A stretch of 64,000 bases of DNA from an uncultured Ligilactobacillus sp. (GCA_934215475.1 CAKPZY010000003.1:76345-140344), one strand, 5' to 3'; counted from the stretch's first letter, positions 37,847-47,160 are shown. Made by a program: numbers and translations. The notes: generated from the sequence alone by a model not told the origin.

Positions 37847-38044
37847 TCAACCAGCATCAGCTACAATGAACTGAGTCATTGTGGTTGGTGCTGATTTTTT
37901 TAGCTGTAATTTGTTTATTTGAGTTCCTTTGAGTTTGACTTGATGTAATGTCAGACCAGCAAATCTGATGCCCCTTGAATGTAGCCCACAGTCAACTTCA
38001 TAATCCCCGCCCTCAAAATGGGCTAAAAATGGTACCCCTTCCAT
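37847..38044 (-). CDS. Doubtful small ORF convergent with the hit/yhaH transcript
   Basis: 65-residue ORF from ATG 38044 (TTG 38062 would add six residues). The translation looks protein-like (EGVPFLAHFEGGDYEVDCGLHSRGIRFAGLTLHQVKLKG), but there is no Shine-Dalgarno before either start, and its last ~16 codons overlap the terminator hairpin of the opposite strand. It could be a weakly expressed lactobacillal protein, a decayed gene, or chance. I do not recognise a family. Confidence 0.3.
   Translation of the reverse strand: MEGVPFLAHFEGGDYEVDCGLHSRGIRFAGLTLHQVKLKGTQINKLQLKKSAPTTMTQFIVADAG
37852..37901 (+). terminator. Terminator of the hit-yhaH transcript
   Basis: CAGCATCAGCTACAATGA (37852-37869) pairs with TCATTGTGGTTGGTGCTG (37876-37893) with a few mismatches and G-T pairs, then seven T. 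Confidence 0.85.
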
Positions 38045-38187
38045 TTGAGCATTGTCAGTCAAATATCAAGTTTTTAAATTAGTCTAAATTTATTAAACCT
38101 CATACTATGAATATACAAATTATGTTATAGTAATAAGCGTTAGCCGCAAAAAGGCTAAAAATATATAGAATTGGATGTGTTTAAGAA

Positions 38188-39087
38188 ATGAAAAAATGGT
38201 TAACTGGGTTGGCAGCGATTTTGCTGACTTTCAGTTTGGCTGCCTGCTCGAAGACAGTTGCCACAACTTCCGGTGGCAAAATTACCGAAAGTTCGTATTA
38301 TGACAGTATGAAAAAGACTTCCTCAGGTAAACAAGTCTTACAGCAAATGATTTTGGATAAGGTATTGGAAGGCGACTACGGAAAAAAAGTTTCCGATAAG
38401 CAAGTCACCGCCCAATATAACCAGTCTAAAAAGCAGTATGGTTCTTCCTTTAACTCTGTTTTACAACAAAGCGGCCTTACTAAGGCTTCTTACAAAAAGC
38501 AGATCCGTTCATCGCTTTTATTACAAGAAGCAGTGAAAGCTAATACTAAAATTACTAATGCACAGCTTAAAAAACAATGGAAATCATACCACCCAAAAGT
38601 TACGGTTGCCCACATCTTGCTTAAAGGTGATGACAATGGGAAAAAGCAAGCCCAAACAGTCATTGACAGTTTGAACAAAGATGGCAGCTACAAAAATTTC
38701 CAAACTTTGGCTAAGAAGTACTCCACTGATTCACAAACAAAAAATAATGGCGGCAAATTACCAGCTTTTGATAACACTGATACCAGCTTAGTTGGTGGGT
38801 TCAAAAAGGCAGCTTTCAAGTTGAAAAAGGGTCAATTTACTAAGGAACCAGTCAAGACCAGTTATGGTTACCATGTGATCTATTCTATTAAAAACCCTGG
38901 CAAGGGTAAGTTGTCAGATCACAAAGCGGAATTGAAGAAACAGATCCTGAATAGTAAGATGCAAGACTCAACTTACATGCAAAAGATTATTTCTAAAGAG
39001 TTGAAAAATGGGAAAGTCAACATCAAAGATAATGATCTAAAAGATATCTTGGCCAACTATATCGGCAATAGTTCAAGTGCAAAGTAA
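38188..39087 (+). CDS. prsA: Foldase lipoprotein PrsA
   Basis: Extracellular peptidyl-prolyl cis-trans isomerase anchored by lipid, 299 residues. The signal peptide [20 protein letters not shown] ends in the lipobox LAAC, so Cys20 is the lipidated residue. The parvulin domain spans about 133-235 ([20 protein letters not shown] ... GGKLPAFDN ... [16 protein letters not shown]). The flanking foldase segments are Lys/Gln/Ser-rich. A -10 box TATAGT is at 38126-38131; the Shine-Dalgarno (GGATGTG) is modest. Helps folding of secreted proteins, fitting the nearby ecsAB and penicillin-binding protein. Confidence 0.96.
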   Translation: MKKWLTGLAAILLTFSLAACSKTVATTSGGKITESSYYDSMKKTSSGKQVLQQMILDKVLEGDYGKKVSDKQVTAQYNQSKKQYGSSFNSVLQQSGLTKASYKKQIRSSLLLQEAVKANTKITNAQLKKQWKSYHPKVTVAHILLKGDDNGKKQAQTVIDSLNKDGSYKNFQTLAKKYSTDSQTKNNGGKLPAFDNTDTSLVGGFKKAAFKLKKGQFTKEPVKTSYGYHVIYSIKNPGKGKLSDHKAELKKQILNSKMQDSTYMQKIISKELKNGKVNIKDNDLKDILANYIGNSSSAK

Positions 39088-39130
39088 CTCAGCACAAAAA
39101 CAAAACTGAGAATATACCGGATATTATAAA

Positions 39131-39170
39131 ACACGGGCAACTCCAATTTAAGGAGTGTCCGTGTTTTTTT
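39131..39170 (+). terminator. Terminator of prsA
   Basis: CACGG-gca-ACTCC pairs with GGAGT-gt-CCGTG around AATTTA, followed by seven T. Confidence 0.92.
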
Positions 39171-39229
39171 ATATTCTCAAGTGCAGCCATTCGCGGCCAA
39201 TGTTGAAGTTTTCAAGATAAAGAATGATT

Positions 39230-40192
39230 TTATTGGTCAGCGCCCTTTCCCAAGGGTTGATAGAAATTACGTCCATCCATGCCAAAGATCCTTTCAGTGT
39301 AATCCCCTGGTTTGGTGTGATCCAAAGCTTTACGCATCATCTGGATAGAAGCGTCCAAATCATCTAGATGGTGTAAGATCTCAGCTTCCATGATATGCGG
39401 TTGGACAGGGGACCCGTACTCTAACAAACCATGATGAGAAACGATCATATGACGCAATAAAACAGCATCTTCATTCAACGGGTCTATTCCCAGCTTATCA
39501 CATGCCTGGGCGATCTCTTCATCGATCAGTACAATATGACCCAGTAGATTGCCCGGAACAGTGTAAACAGTCGCCACCGGGCCAGACAGCTCTATCGTTT
39601 TGCCCAAGTCATGTAAAATTGCCCCAGCATATAAAAGCGGAGCATTAATGTCTTCATATTCATGAACTACCGCCTGGGCCAAACGCAGGATCGATATAGT
39701 ATGAAAAGCCAAGCCGCCAGCAAAATCGTGGTGATTTTTTTTAGCAGCCGGATAACTGAAAAATTGATCATGGTACTTTTTTAAAAGATAGCGTACGATC
39801 CGGTTCCAGGCTGGAACGGTGATCTCAAATATCATTTCGTCAATGTCTTTTTCCATATCCTGTACTGATTCAGGAGCACTTTGTAAATAGAGACGTGGAT
39901 CATTGGGCTCGTTTTCTTGAGCTAAGCGCATTTTAAAAATTTTGATCTGCGGATTTTGCTTATAGTTTTCTCTTTTTCCCTTCAAAGCCGCCACTTTGCC
40001 TGCTTGAAACTGCGCAATATCTTGTTCAGATGCGTCCCAAAATTTGGCACTGATCTCTCCTGAATGGTCTGCGAAAGTAAATGCAATAAATTTTTTGCCA
40101 TTTTTAGCGATCCGTACATCGGCAGCCTTGATCAATACAAAAAGCTCCATATTGTCATCGATTTGATAGTCAAATATCTTTTTGGTTTCCAA
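39230..40192 (-). CDS. yhaM: 3'-5' exoribonuclease YhaM
   Basis: 320-residue nuclease with an N-terminal OB fold (about 15-90, FVLIKAADVRIAKNGKKFIAFTFADHSGEI) and a C-terminal HD domain. HD ligands appear in HDFAGGLAFHTISILRLA, AGAILHDLGKTIEL and LRHMIVSHHGLLEYGSP. In Bacillus and streptococci YhaM trims a few 3' bases after Rho-independent terminators. Convergent with prsA, near which it also lies in Bacillus. Confidence 0.95.
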   Translation of the reverse strand: METKKIFDYQIDDNMELFVLIKAADVRIAKNGKKFIAFTFADHSGEISAKFWDASEQDIAQFQAGKVAALKGKRENYKQNPQIKIFKMRLAQENEPNDPRLYLQSAPESVQDMEKDIDEMIFEITVPAWNRIVRYLLKKYHDQFFSYPAAKKNHHDFAGGLAFHTISILRLAQAVVHEYEDINAPLLYAGAILHDLGKTIELSGPVATVYTVPGNLLGHIVLIDEEIAQACDKLGIDPLNEDAVLLRHMIVSHHGLLEYGSPVQPHIMEAEILHHLDDLDASIQMMRKALDHTKPGDYTERIFGMDGRNFYQPLGKGADQ

Positions 40193-40401
40193 AATTTGCT
40201 CCTACCTCTCGTCTCATGTTATTTGTAAAAACAGCTACTCATTTGATAACTTTATCCTTTAGCTTCAATACAGAGCCTGCAAAAAATTTAAAGGCTCTGC
40301 TCCAAAAGTGATATCAGTCTAATAAAACTTGATCAAGGTTGAAAAAGAAAAGTGCATCTTGATCCGACTAAATTAAAAAGAATCTTGAATATTATTCACG
40401 C

Positions 40402-40432
40402 AAAAAGGAACTGCCCTTTTACAAACAGTTCC
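40402..40432 (-). terminator. Terminator of the YlbF/YmcA-family gene
   Basis: On the minus strand GGAACTG and CAGTTCC pair around a 12-base loop, followed by TTTTT, 13 bases past the stop at 40445. Confidence 0.85.
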
Positions 40433-40444
40433 CTCAAAACTTTC

Positions 40445-40786
40445 TTAAAAGTCGTATAATTCACTGACTGGTTTAAAAATAATTTTATTGATCTCTTCGA
40501 AAACGGCATTTAAAGCCTGCTCTTTTTTCATCAAATCTGATAAGCTGTCATAAGATTGGGCTTCATCTGCCAGCTTCTTGACCTCATCTAGATCTTTATC
40601 AGCCAATTCTTGACCCTGCATTTGCTTATTTTGCAAAGCTTTCTGTGCTTTTTGAACTCGTTTAAAACACTCATAAGCTTCGGGCTCAGCTTTTAGTTTT
40701 GACATGGCAGCCGACAAATCAAGGTATTCTTGAGACTTGCGCAGATCTTGTTCTAATTGATTAGCTGAATCATAAATATTGATCAC
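40445..40786 (-). CDS. YlbF/YmcA (DUF964) family protein (GTG start)
   Basis: 113-residue helical protein. Relatives YlbF and YmcA form a complex with YaaT that affects RNA processing by RNase Y and development; this one is closer to YheA in context. Visible are NIYDSANQLEQDLRKSQEYLDLSAAMSKLKAEPEAYECFKRVQKAQ and a terminal block ALNAVFEEINKIIFKPVSELY, both typical. The start is GTG 40786, 7-8 bases after AAGGAGGG; the frame is open upstream but has no ribosome site. Confidence 0.88.
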   Translation of the reverse strand: MINIYDSANQLEQDLRKSQEYLDLSAAMSKLKAEPEAYECFKRVQKAQKALQNKQMQGQELADKDLDEVKKLADEAQSYDSLSDLMKKEQALNAVFEEINKIIFKPVSELYDF

Positions 40787-40958
40787 GTATTTGCCCTCCT
40801 TAATATTACTATTATTATTGTAACATCTATTATTTATTAAACCAAATGGTCTGTGGGCCTTTAAATATCGCGCACTAGGGATCAAAAATTATTTAGCATA
40901 ATTTAGTTTATAAATCCATCACAGTTTGCCTTATTTGACAAAATCCCAATTTTTGAAT

Positions 40959-43106
40959 TTACCGGCCTAAGATACTTTCTAAATACTGCTTTCCCTTATT
41001 AACAGCACTGCTGGCCTTGTCACGCAAGCCAGAGGTACCTTCAGAGATCTTCTGGCGCAAATTTTTACCGGCTTTTTCTACTGAATCCCATGAGTTGGAA
41101 CTATTTTCCGCTTTACCTTGCAAGCTTTCGTTATATCGACTCGAAGCAGCTTTGATTCCAAATCCGGTATGGGGAGTATTAGCTAAAATTCCTTCCATCT
41201 CAGTCTTAAACAAGGATGAGCCGGCATTGGCCCCCACATTGGCAATCGAATATTTAGATGAATCAAAGCCTAACCAAGTCGCCACGACAACATCTTTTGT
41301 ATAGCCAATATACCATTTATCATTATCATCACCATTACCATTGGACTCGCTAGTACTCTCGGTAGAACCGGTCTTCCCGGCAATGGTATAACCATATGGT
41401 TTAGCGGAGACGCCAGTCCCATTTTTATAAACATCCATCATCATACTGGTCATTTGTCGAGCGATCCTTGCAGACATGATCCGTTTCGAACGAACCTTGG
41501 TGTTGTCAACAACAGTCTTGCCTTCTGAATCCACGATCTTAGTAATAAAGTGCGGGTCCTTTCTAATGCCATCGTTAGCAAAAGCCGAATAGGCACTAGC
41601 CATTTGATAAGGTGAAACTCCCCTTTTCAAACCACCCAAAGCCAAGCTGAGATTTTCATCAGAACTGTCTAATGGAATACCAAACTTTTCAACTGACTTA
41701 TAACCTTTTTGCACACCAATTTTGTTCAAAAGCCAAACAGCTGAAGTATTCTTGCTGAGAGCCAGTGCCTGATACATCCGCAGCTTACCCGAGTATTGAT
41801 CATCCCAGTTATGCGGGGTATAGGAATTTTTGCCATATGGTTGTAATTTATCTGGGACCTTAGAATCATAATGATAACCATTCTCCAAGGCAGGTGTGTA
41901 GACCGCCAGGGGCTTAATAGTTGAGCCAGGGGAACGGATCAAGCCTGTGCCCCGATTATAACCGCGAAAGACATGAGTCTGTGCGCGGCCACCGACGACC
42001 GCAGTGACCCCGCCTGTTTTTGGATCAATGGCCACCGAACCCGATTGGGCTTTAGTACCATCACTAGCCGCACTTGGAAAGAACGCAGAATCAGCGTAAG
42101 TGTCCTGCATCTTTTCTTGCTGACTCTGGTCTAACGAGGTATATATCTTATACCCCCGATTCATGATCTCAGATTCTGACAATCCGTAGTCATGAATAGC
42201 CTCATCGATCACAGCATCGAAATAATAGGGATATCTATAACCAGAATTATAATGATAATTGTCGTTTATTTCCATCCCGTATGCCTGATATTGTTTAGCC
42301 GTACTTTCAGATAGTTTATCGTTCTCGACCATCGCATGCAAAACAATGTTACGCTTCGCCCTGGATAACTGTGCATTGTCGATAGGATTATACCTTCCGG
42401 GATTAGACAGCATTCCTGTCAGGGTCGCTGCCTGCGCTGGAGATAATTGGCTGGCAGAAACACCAAAATACTTCTGTGAAGCATCCTGAACGCCCCAAAC
42501 GCCATTGCCAAAATACGCATCATTCAGATACATGGTAAGAATTTGCCGCTTACTGTATTCATTTTCAACTTGCATGGCTATAAAAATTTCTTTAGCTTTA
42601 CGCGTTAGAGTTTGTTCCTGTGACAAAAAGGCATTTTTGACCAACTGTTGTGTTAAGGTGCTTCCTCCGCCACTGATATAGTTACGCCCGGTGACTTTGT
42701 TTTTGACCAGCAGCCAAAAGGCTCTTCCTAATCCTTTCAATGAAAAACCATATTCATGGTAGAAATCGCGATCTTCACTGGACAACACCGCATTTACCAT
42801 ATTTTTTGACATTGAATCGTAAGAGACCCAAGTACCTTTTTGCGCGTACAAATGGCCTGCTTCCTTGTTTTGAGCGTCATAAATTTCCGTAGATTGCTGT
42901 AAAGCAGATTCTAGCCCAGCAACCTTAGTAGTTTTGGCGATATATACCAGGGAAATACTGCTGATCAGAAAAATAGTCAAGAACAAGACTATTAACCACC
43001 GCCAGATCTGAAAGCGACGCCATTTATTCTTAGTCCAACGCCAAAAAATCCCAAAATACTTGGCTAATCCCTGTTTAAATTTATACCAAAAAGATGACTC
43101 ATCCAT
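40959..43106 (-). CDS. Class A penicillin-binding protein (transglycosylase/transpeptidase)
   Basis: Bifunctional murein synthase, 715 residues. One membrane anchor (RWLIVLFLTIFLISSISLVYIA, about 36-57). GT51 domain (about 90-265) with SSEDRDFYHEYGF, GGGSTLTQQLVKN and the RKAKEIFIAMQVE motif. The transpeptidase domain has SxxK in SPGSTIKPL, SxN in ALSKNTSAVWL and KTG in IAGKTGSTESTSE. A Ser/Asn-rich C-terminal tail of about 65 residues follows. PBP1A/2A-like; the exact subclass is not assigned. Stands alone after the YlbF/YmcA-family gene in the reverse direction. Confidence 0.94.
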   Translation of the reverse strand: MDESSFWYKFKQGLAKYFGIFWRWTKNKWRRFQIWRWLIVLFLTIFLISSISLVYIAKTTKVAGLESALQQSTEIYDAQNKEAGHLYAQKGTWVSYDSMSKNMVNAVLSSEDRDFYHEYGFSLKGLGRAFWLLVKNKVTGRNYISGGGSTLTQQLVKNAFLSQEQTLTRKAKEIFIAMQVENEYSKRQILTMYLNDAYFGNGVWGVQDASQKYFGVSASQLSPAQAATLTGMLSNPGRYNPIDNAQLSRAKRNIVLHAMVENDKLSESTAKQYQAYGMEINDNYHYNSGYRYPYYFDAVIDEAIHDYGLSESEIMNRGYKIYTSLDQSQQEKMQDTYADSAFFPSAASDGTKAQSGSVAIDPKTGGVTAVVGGRAQTHVFRGYNRGTGLIRSPGSTIKPLAVYTPALENGYHYDSKVPDKLQPYGKNSYTPHNWDDQYSGKLRMYQALALSKNTSAVWLLNKIGVQKGYKSVEKFGIPLDSSDENLSLALGGLKRGVSPYQMASAYSAFANDGIRKDPHFITKIVDSEGKTVVDNTKVRSKRIMSARIARQMTSMMMDVYKNGTGVSAKPYGYTIAGKTGSTESTSESNGNGDDNDKWYIGYTKDVVVATWLGFDSSKYSIANVGANAGSSLFKTEMEGILANTPHTGFGIKAASSRYNESLQGKAENSSNSWDSVEKAGKNLRQKISEGTSGLRDKASSAVNKGKQYLESILGR

Positions 43107-43253
43107 ACATATATTCCTTTTTATTATTATTCTTGGTCTGTATCATATTAACATACTTAGAAATGTTTCCCTTATTCACCAAACTTATTTAACCAAGATT
43201 TAGAAGTTTAAGGCTTCACATGGTGGAAGTGAGGCAGCGATGATCTTGAGCGT

Positions 43254-43709
43254 TTAACTACCAAGGTTTTGTTTAAAATACTTCGTGATCTTTAAAGCAG
43301 TTTCATCGTCCGGACTAAACAGCACTAAGGTATCATAACCAGCTAAGGTTCCAACGATGCCCTCAAGTCCTTCATCGTCGATCAATGCTGCCAAAACATT
43401 AGCATTGCGCGGCGTTGTCTTGACGACGTTAATAAAATGAACATTTGTTACCTCTGTGACCAACTCATTGATCCTTTCCGCGATTTTTTGTTTTGCGTCA
43501 CCCTTCTCATTTTGGAAGATAGTATAGTACGTTTCCCCCGCCGCGTCGGTATCTTTAATGATCTGCATCTCACGGATATCTCGTGAAACCGTGGCTTGAG
43601 TTGCCTGGATACCTTCATCCTTTAAAGCTTCAAGTAGGCTTTCTTGATTTGAGACCTTGTGTTTCTTGATCAGCTGGGCTATTTTTTTCTGTCTAACTTC
43701 TTTCTTCAT
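43254..43709 (-). CDS. argR: ArgR-family arginine repressor
   Basis: 151-residue hexameric regulator. The N-terminal winged helix contains QATQATVSRDIREMQIIK (the SRD...M recognition helix). The C-terminal domain has NANVLAALIDDEGLEGIVGTLAGYDTLVLFS. In the arginine-binding loop the usual GDDT is GYDT, so the first of two ligand aspartates is replaced. The start is ATG 43709 (MKKEVRQKK) after GAAGGTC. Near argS, as commonly in Lactobacillales; target genes are outside the window. Confidence 0.94.
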   Translation of the reverse strand: MKKEVRQKKIAQLIKKHKVSNQESLLEALKDEGIQATQATVSRDIREMQIIKDTDAAGETYYTIFQNEKGDAKQKIAERINELVTEVTNVHFINVVKTTPRNANVLAALIDDEGLEGIVGTLAGYDTLVLFSPDDETALKITKYFKQNLGS

Positions 43710-43849
43710 CCAAAGACCTTCTTTACTCTGAAAATTATTTTTACCTGCTTCAAGCAACAATAAAAGGCCAGCTGTCCTCATTCACTTGAACTGTTGGCTT
43801 TTTCCTTATTCAAAGTAATATTATAGCAGAATTCAGGGACTTAAACAGG

Positions 43850-44560
43850 TTAACTTAATTCAAGCAGCATCTCCATAGCCTGGTGCCTAATGATCAACTT
43901 GCGTGATTTTTTGCTCAATAATCCCTTTTCTCTATACTGTTTAATAGATTGACAAACGGTCGTTTGACTAGTGTTGGCAAATGAAGCAATCGTTCGGTAC
44001 GTCAAAGCATTAGGCAAGGCAATGTCTCCATTTTGTAAATGACTACCGCATTCACGGGCAAAAAAAATTAAAATATTCTTGATTCGATCTGCAATCTTGC
44101 CTTCAGCGCAAATTTGGAGAATCAATTTTTGCAACAAATATTTCTTGACCAAACTCTGGTGAACAAGCCCAATAAAGTGATTATTTGTTTGCTTTAAGTA
44201 ATCAAATCTTTGCAGCTGGAGCTCGAGTAAAGTAACTTCCTGACAAATATGAGCGATAGTTAACAATGTTTGCCGCGAAGCAACTTCTAAATCCGCAGGC
44301 AAATACATTCCATCCTTTAAATATGTAAAGATAATTTTCCCATTACGGCACGGGTCTTCTAACAACACCGAACCCGAAAGTACCCACCAAATAGTCGTGT
44401 CATATTTGCTTTGTCCTAAATTGATCTTTTCTCCGCTCCTGTAGACATATATTTGTCCATATTGCCTGAAAAATTCTTTTTCGTTATGATTGAATTCCGG
44501 AGCTAGCTCTAGAAAATCCCAGTTATCTTGCCGACAAACATTATTCGTTTTTGTTTTCAT
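43850..44560 (-). CDS. Crp/Fnr-family transcriptional regulator
   Basis: 236-residue protein with a cyclic-nucleotide-binding-like jelly roll (about 25-140, YVYRSGEKINLGQSKYDTTIWWVLSGSVLL ... YLPADLEVASRQ) and a C-terminal winged helix (ALTYRTIASFANTSQTTVCQSIKQYREKGLL). There is no cysteine cluster for an iron-sulphur centre and no clear cAMP phosphate-binding motif. Lactobacilli carry such regulators (ArcR/Flp type) near arginine genes, and argR lies just downstream, so a role in arginine catabolism is a reasonable but unproven guess. No Shine-Dalgarno is visible before the ATG at 44560. Confidence 0.88.
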   Translation of the reverse strand: MKTKTNNVCRQDNWDFLELAPEFNHNEKEFFRQYGQIYVYRSGEKINLGQSKYDTTIWWVLSGSVLLEDPCRNGKIIFTYLKDGMYLPADLEVASRQTLLTIAHICQEVTLLELQLQRFDYLKQTNNHFIGLVHQSLVKKYLLQKLILQICAEGKIADRIKNILIFFARECGSHLQNGDIALPNALTYRTIASFANTSQTTVCQSIKQYREKGLLSKKSRKLIIRHQAMEMLLELS

Positions 44561-44588
44561 AATTAATTTTTATAATAATTTGTGCTGC

Positions 44589-44602
44589 TAAAAGCGCTTA
44601 CA
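44589..44602 (-). promoter_or_regulatory. Candidate cre (CcpA-binding) site upstream of the Crp/Fnr gene
   Basis: TGTAAGCGCTTTTA on the minus strand differs at one base from the cre consensus TGWAANCGNTNWCA. It lies 29 bases before the start codon and just downstream of a good -10 box (TATAAT, 44608-44613 region), a position typical for repression. Confidence 0.55.
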
Positions 44603-44933
44603 AAAGATTATAGTCCCCCTAACTATTTCACGTTTAAAACCTTTTAATACGATATTTATTTTTGATAATTGTGATGCCGATAATTATTATATCATTAGAT
44701 TGGTTGCTTGTGCAGTATTTCATTAGTTATTTTTATAATTTTATCGTCATTAGATGTTGAATATTCTTTTGTACCTGCTAACCTGTGTAATCGATCAAAA
44801 TGATCCACTTACATTTGCTAGGTATGAAAAAACATACATACACCAGTGAGTTGTGATGAGTGTACAAAAGCATCATTTTCGAATTAAGTTGCCTCAAATT
44901 TCACCATTCTAAAGAACTTTCCCGTTTTTGTGG

Positions 44934-45302
44934 CAGATGTTCTACTATCAGACAAGACTTTCTGTTTTTTATGGCTGATACTCCACTATTGGACACAACT
45001 TCCTCATTCTTTGGGCTAATACTCTAGTATCTGTCAAAACTTTCTTATTTTTTTGTCTGATACTCTAGTATCTAACATAACTTTCCTATTCTTTTGGCAG
45101 ATACCCCATTATCTAACAAAACTTTTCTATTCTTTTGGCAGATACCCCATTATCTAACATAACTTCCCCATTCTTTTGGCAGATACCCCATTATCTAACA
45201 AAACTTTTCTATTCTTTTGACTGATACTCTAGTATCTGACAAAACTTTCCCATTCTTTTGGCAGATACTCCATTATCTAACATAACTTCCATCATTTCTT
45301 CT
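44934..45302. repeat. Nine tandem 41-bp repeats, each with a small dyad
   Basis: Nine units of exactly 41 bases with no indels start at 44934, 44975, 45016, 45057, 45098, 45139, 45180, 45221 and 45262; a partial unit precedes them from about 44915. Units 4-8 are most alike; the outer ones are more diverged. Each starts with a dyad, either GATACTCTAGTATC (units 3, 4, 8) or GATACCCCATTATC (5-7), followed by CTRACAWAACTTTYC and YATTCTTTTGG. 41 is not a multiple of 3 and no long frame crosses it, so it is not coding. It fills the 905-base gap between the Crp/Fnr gene and argS; the remainder of that gap (44603-44914) is AT-rich with no gene. Confidence 0.95.
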
Positions 45303-45378
45303 GGACAAAATTCTTCCAGAAAATTCATACGAACCTAGGCGTGCTTTGCATAAATTGGTCTAACTTGTTTTCGCACGC

Positions 45379-45410
45379 AAAAAAAGACTCCACCCAACAG
45401 GCAGAGCCCC
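45379..45410 (-). terminator. Terminator of argS
   Basis: On the minus strand GGCTCTGCC and GGTGGAGTC pair (with G-T pairs) around a 5-base loop, followed by seven T; 56 bases past the argS stop. Confidence 0.85.
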
Positions 45411-45465
45411 ATACAGCCACGACACCTATTTATATGTCATTTTATGTCGTTTATTTATTTATAGA

Positions 45466-47160
45466 TTACATTTCATCGGGAGCCTTAACACCCAGCAAAC
45501 GCAAACTTTCTTTCAACACAATCGCTACACTGGCAACCATTGCCAAACGGGATCCTTGTTCGCCATCGTCGGTCAATACCTTGGTTTGGGCATAATACTT
45601 ATTAAATGACTTTGCCAAGTGAATTGCATATTTAGCGATCACTGAAGGCTCGTATTCCTCCACAGATCGCTTGACCATAGCCGGAAAATTAGCTAACTGA
45701 CGAATAACTTCCCACGATTCTTCATCGTTCAAACCTGTGAAATCTGTCTTCTCTAAATCAGGCATGCCCGCCTTGCGCAAAATGCTCATTGCCCTGGCAT
45801 GAGTGTACTGGACATATGGGCCGGTTTCGCCTTCAAAACGTACAACTTCTTCTAAGTTGAAATCAAAGTTGTTCAAACGATCATTTTTCAAATCATGGAA
45901 AATAACTGCCCCAACGCCAACTTCGTCTGCGACTTGGTCTTTGTTGGGTAAATCAGGATTTTTCTCATTGATCTGTTCCACTGCAAGTTTGACAGCATCT
46001 TTTAAAACATCTTCCAATAAAATAATATTACCTCTCCGAGTAGAAAGCTTCTTTCCACCAGAAGTGATCAAGCCAAACTGAATATGATGAATGTTATCCG
46101 ACCAATCAAAACCCATTTCCTTTAAAACAGCCTTAAGCTGCTTAAAGTGATTAGTCTGTTCATTACCGACTACATACAAAGACTGTACGAAGTCGTATGT
46201 CCGGAAACGATACAAAGCAGCAGCCAAATCTCTAGTAATATACAAAGTAGTTCCATCGGATTTCTTGATCAGTGCTGGGTTTAAGTTATATTTATCCAGA
46301 TCAACGATCTCTGCTCCGCGGCTTTCCTTCAAAAGTCCCTTTTTTTCTAAAATGTCAACGATTTCGTCCATTTTATCATTGTAAAATGATTCACCATGGT
46401 AAGAATCAAAATCGATCCCTAGCTGCTGATAAATACCCTTGAAGAATTTCAAGGATTCGTCTCTGAACCATTTCCACAATGAATGAGCTTCTTTGTCGCC
46501 ATCCTCTAATTTTTTAAACCATGCGCGTGCTTCGTCATCCAGTTCCGGGTGTTGTTCGTCAACTTGGTGGAAATGCACATAATACTTAAGTAATGTATTG
46601 ATTGGATCCTTGCGCACAGCATCTTCATTGCCCCACAACTTATAGGCTTCGATCAGTTTGCCAAACTGTGTTCCCCAATCGCCCAAATGATTAATTTTGA
46701 TGGGATTGAAATTGGTCTTCTTCAAAAGCTCGGCTAAAGAATTCCCAATGACAGTGGAACGTAAATGACCCATTGACATTGGTTTAGCAATATTGGGGGA
46801 TGACATATCGATCGGCACGTTGCCCTGATGTCCCAGATCTTGATTACCGTACGCTGCTTTTTGAGTTAAAATATCTTTTAACGTTGCTTTGCTGAAAGGC
46901 TTTTTAGCTAAGAAAAAGTTAATATAAGGACCAACGGCTTGCACCTTGTCAAAATCCTTTTGCGAAATTTTTGCTGCCAATTCTGGCGCAATCTGTTGCG
47001 GTGCTTTGTGATAGATTTTTGCCAGCATAAATGTTGGAAAAGCATAATCGCCTAAGTCATATGACTTAGGGACTTCGACCTTAGCCAGTACATTCTCTAA
47101 AGAAAGTTTGCCGTCGGCGGCCGTAACGATGGCTTGTGCTACTAATTTTTTCTGATCCAT
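45466..47160 (-). CDS. argS: Arginyl-tRNA synthetase
   Basis: Class I synthetase of 564 residues. Add-1 domain at the N terminus; HIGH-like motif SSPNIAKPMSMGHLRST (about 119-135); GDWGTQFGKLI; KMSKS region degenerate as GGKKLSTRRGN, common for ArgRS; DALR anticodon-binding C terminus (YVQYTHARAMSILR onward, ending ESLRLLGVKAPDEM). The start is ATG 47160 with AGGGAGGAT; upstream in-frame codons lie within the leader. Controlled by a T-box. Confidence 0.97.
   Translation of the reverse strand: MDQKKLVAQAIVTAADGKLSLENVLAKVEVPKSYDLGDYAFPTFMLAKIYHKAPQQIAPELAAKISQKDFDKVQAVGPYINFFLAKKPFSKATLKDILTQKAAYGNQDLGHQGNVPIDMSSPNIAKPMSMGHLRSTVIGNSLAELLKKTNFNPIKINHLGDWGTQFGKLIEAYKLWGNEDAVRKDPINTLLKYYVHFHQVDEQHPELDDEARAWFKKLEDGDKEAHSLWKWFRDESLKFFKGIYQQLGIDFDSYHGESFYNDKMDEIVDILEKKGLLKESRGAEIVDLDKYNLNPALIKKSDGTTLYITRDLAAALYRFRTYDFVQSLYVVGNEQTNHFKQLKAVLKEMGFDWSDNIHHIQFGLITSGGKKLSTRRGNIILLEDVLKDAVKLAVEQINEKNPDLPNKDQVADEVGVGAVIFHDLKNDRLNNFDFNLEEVVRFEGETGPYVQYTHARAMSILRKAGMPDLEKTDFTGLNDEESWEVIRQLANFPAMVKRSVEEYEPSVIAKYAIHLAKSFNKYYAQTKVLTDDGEQGSRLAMVASVAIVLKESLRLLGVKAPDEM

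Noticed and set aside
40959..43106. Acquired low-affinity penicillin-binding protein (resistance determinant)
   Set aside because: Motifs and composition look like a resident class A enzyme; nothing mobile flanks it.
44934..45302. CRISPR array
   Set aside because: The whole 41-bp unit repeats without unique spacers, and no cas gene is nearby.
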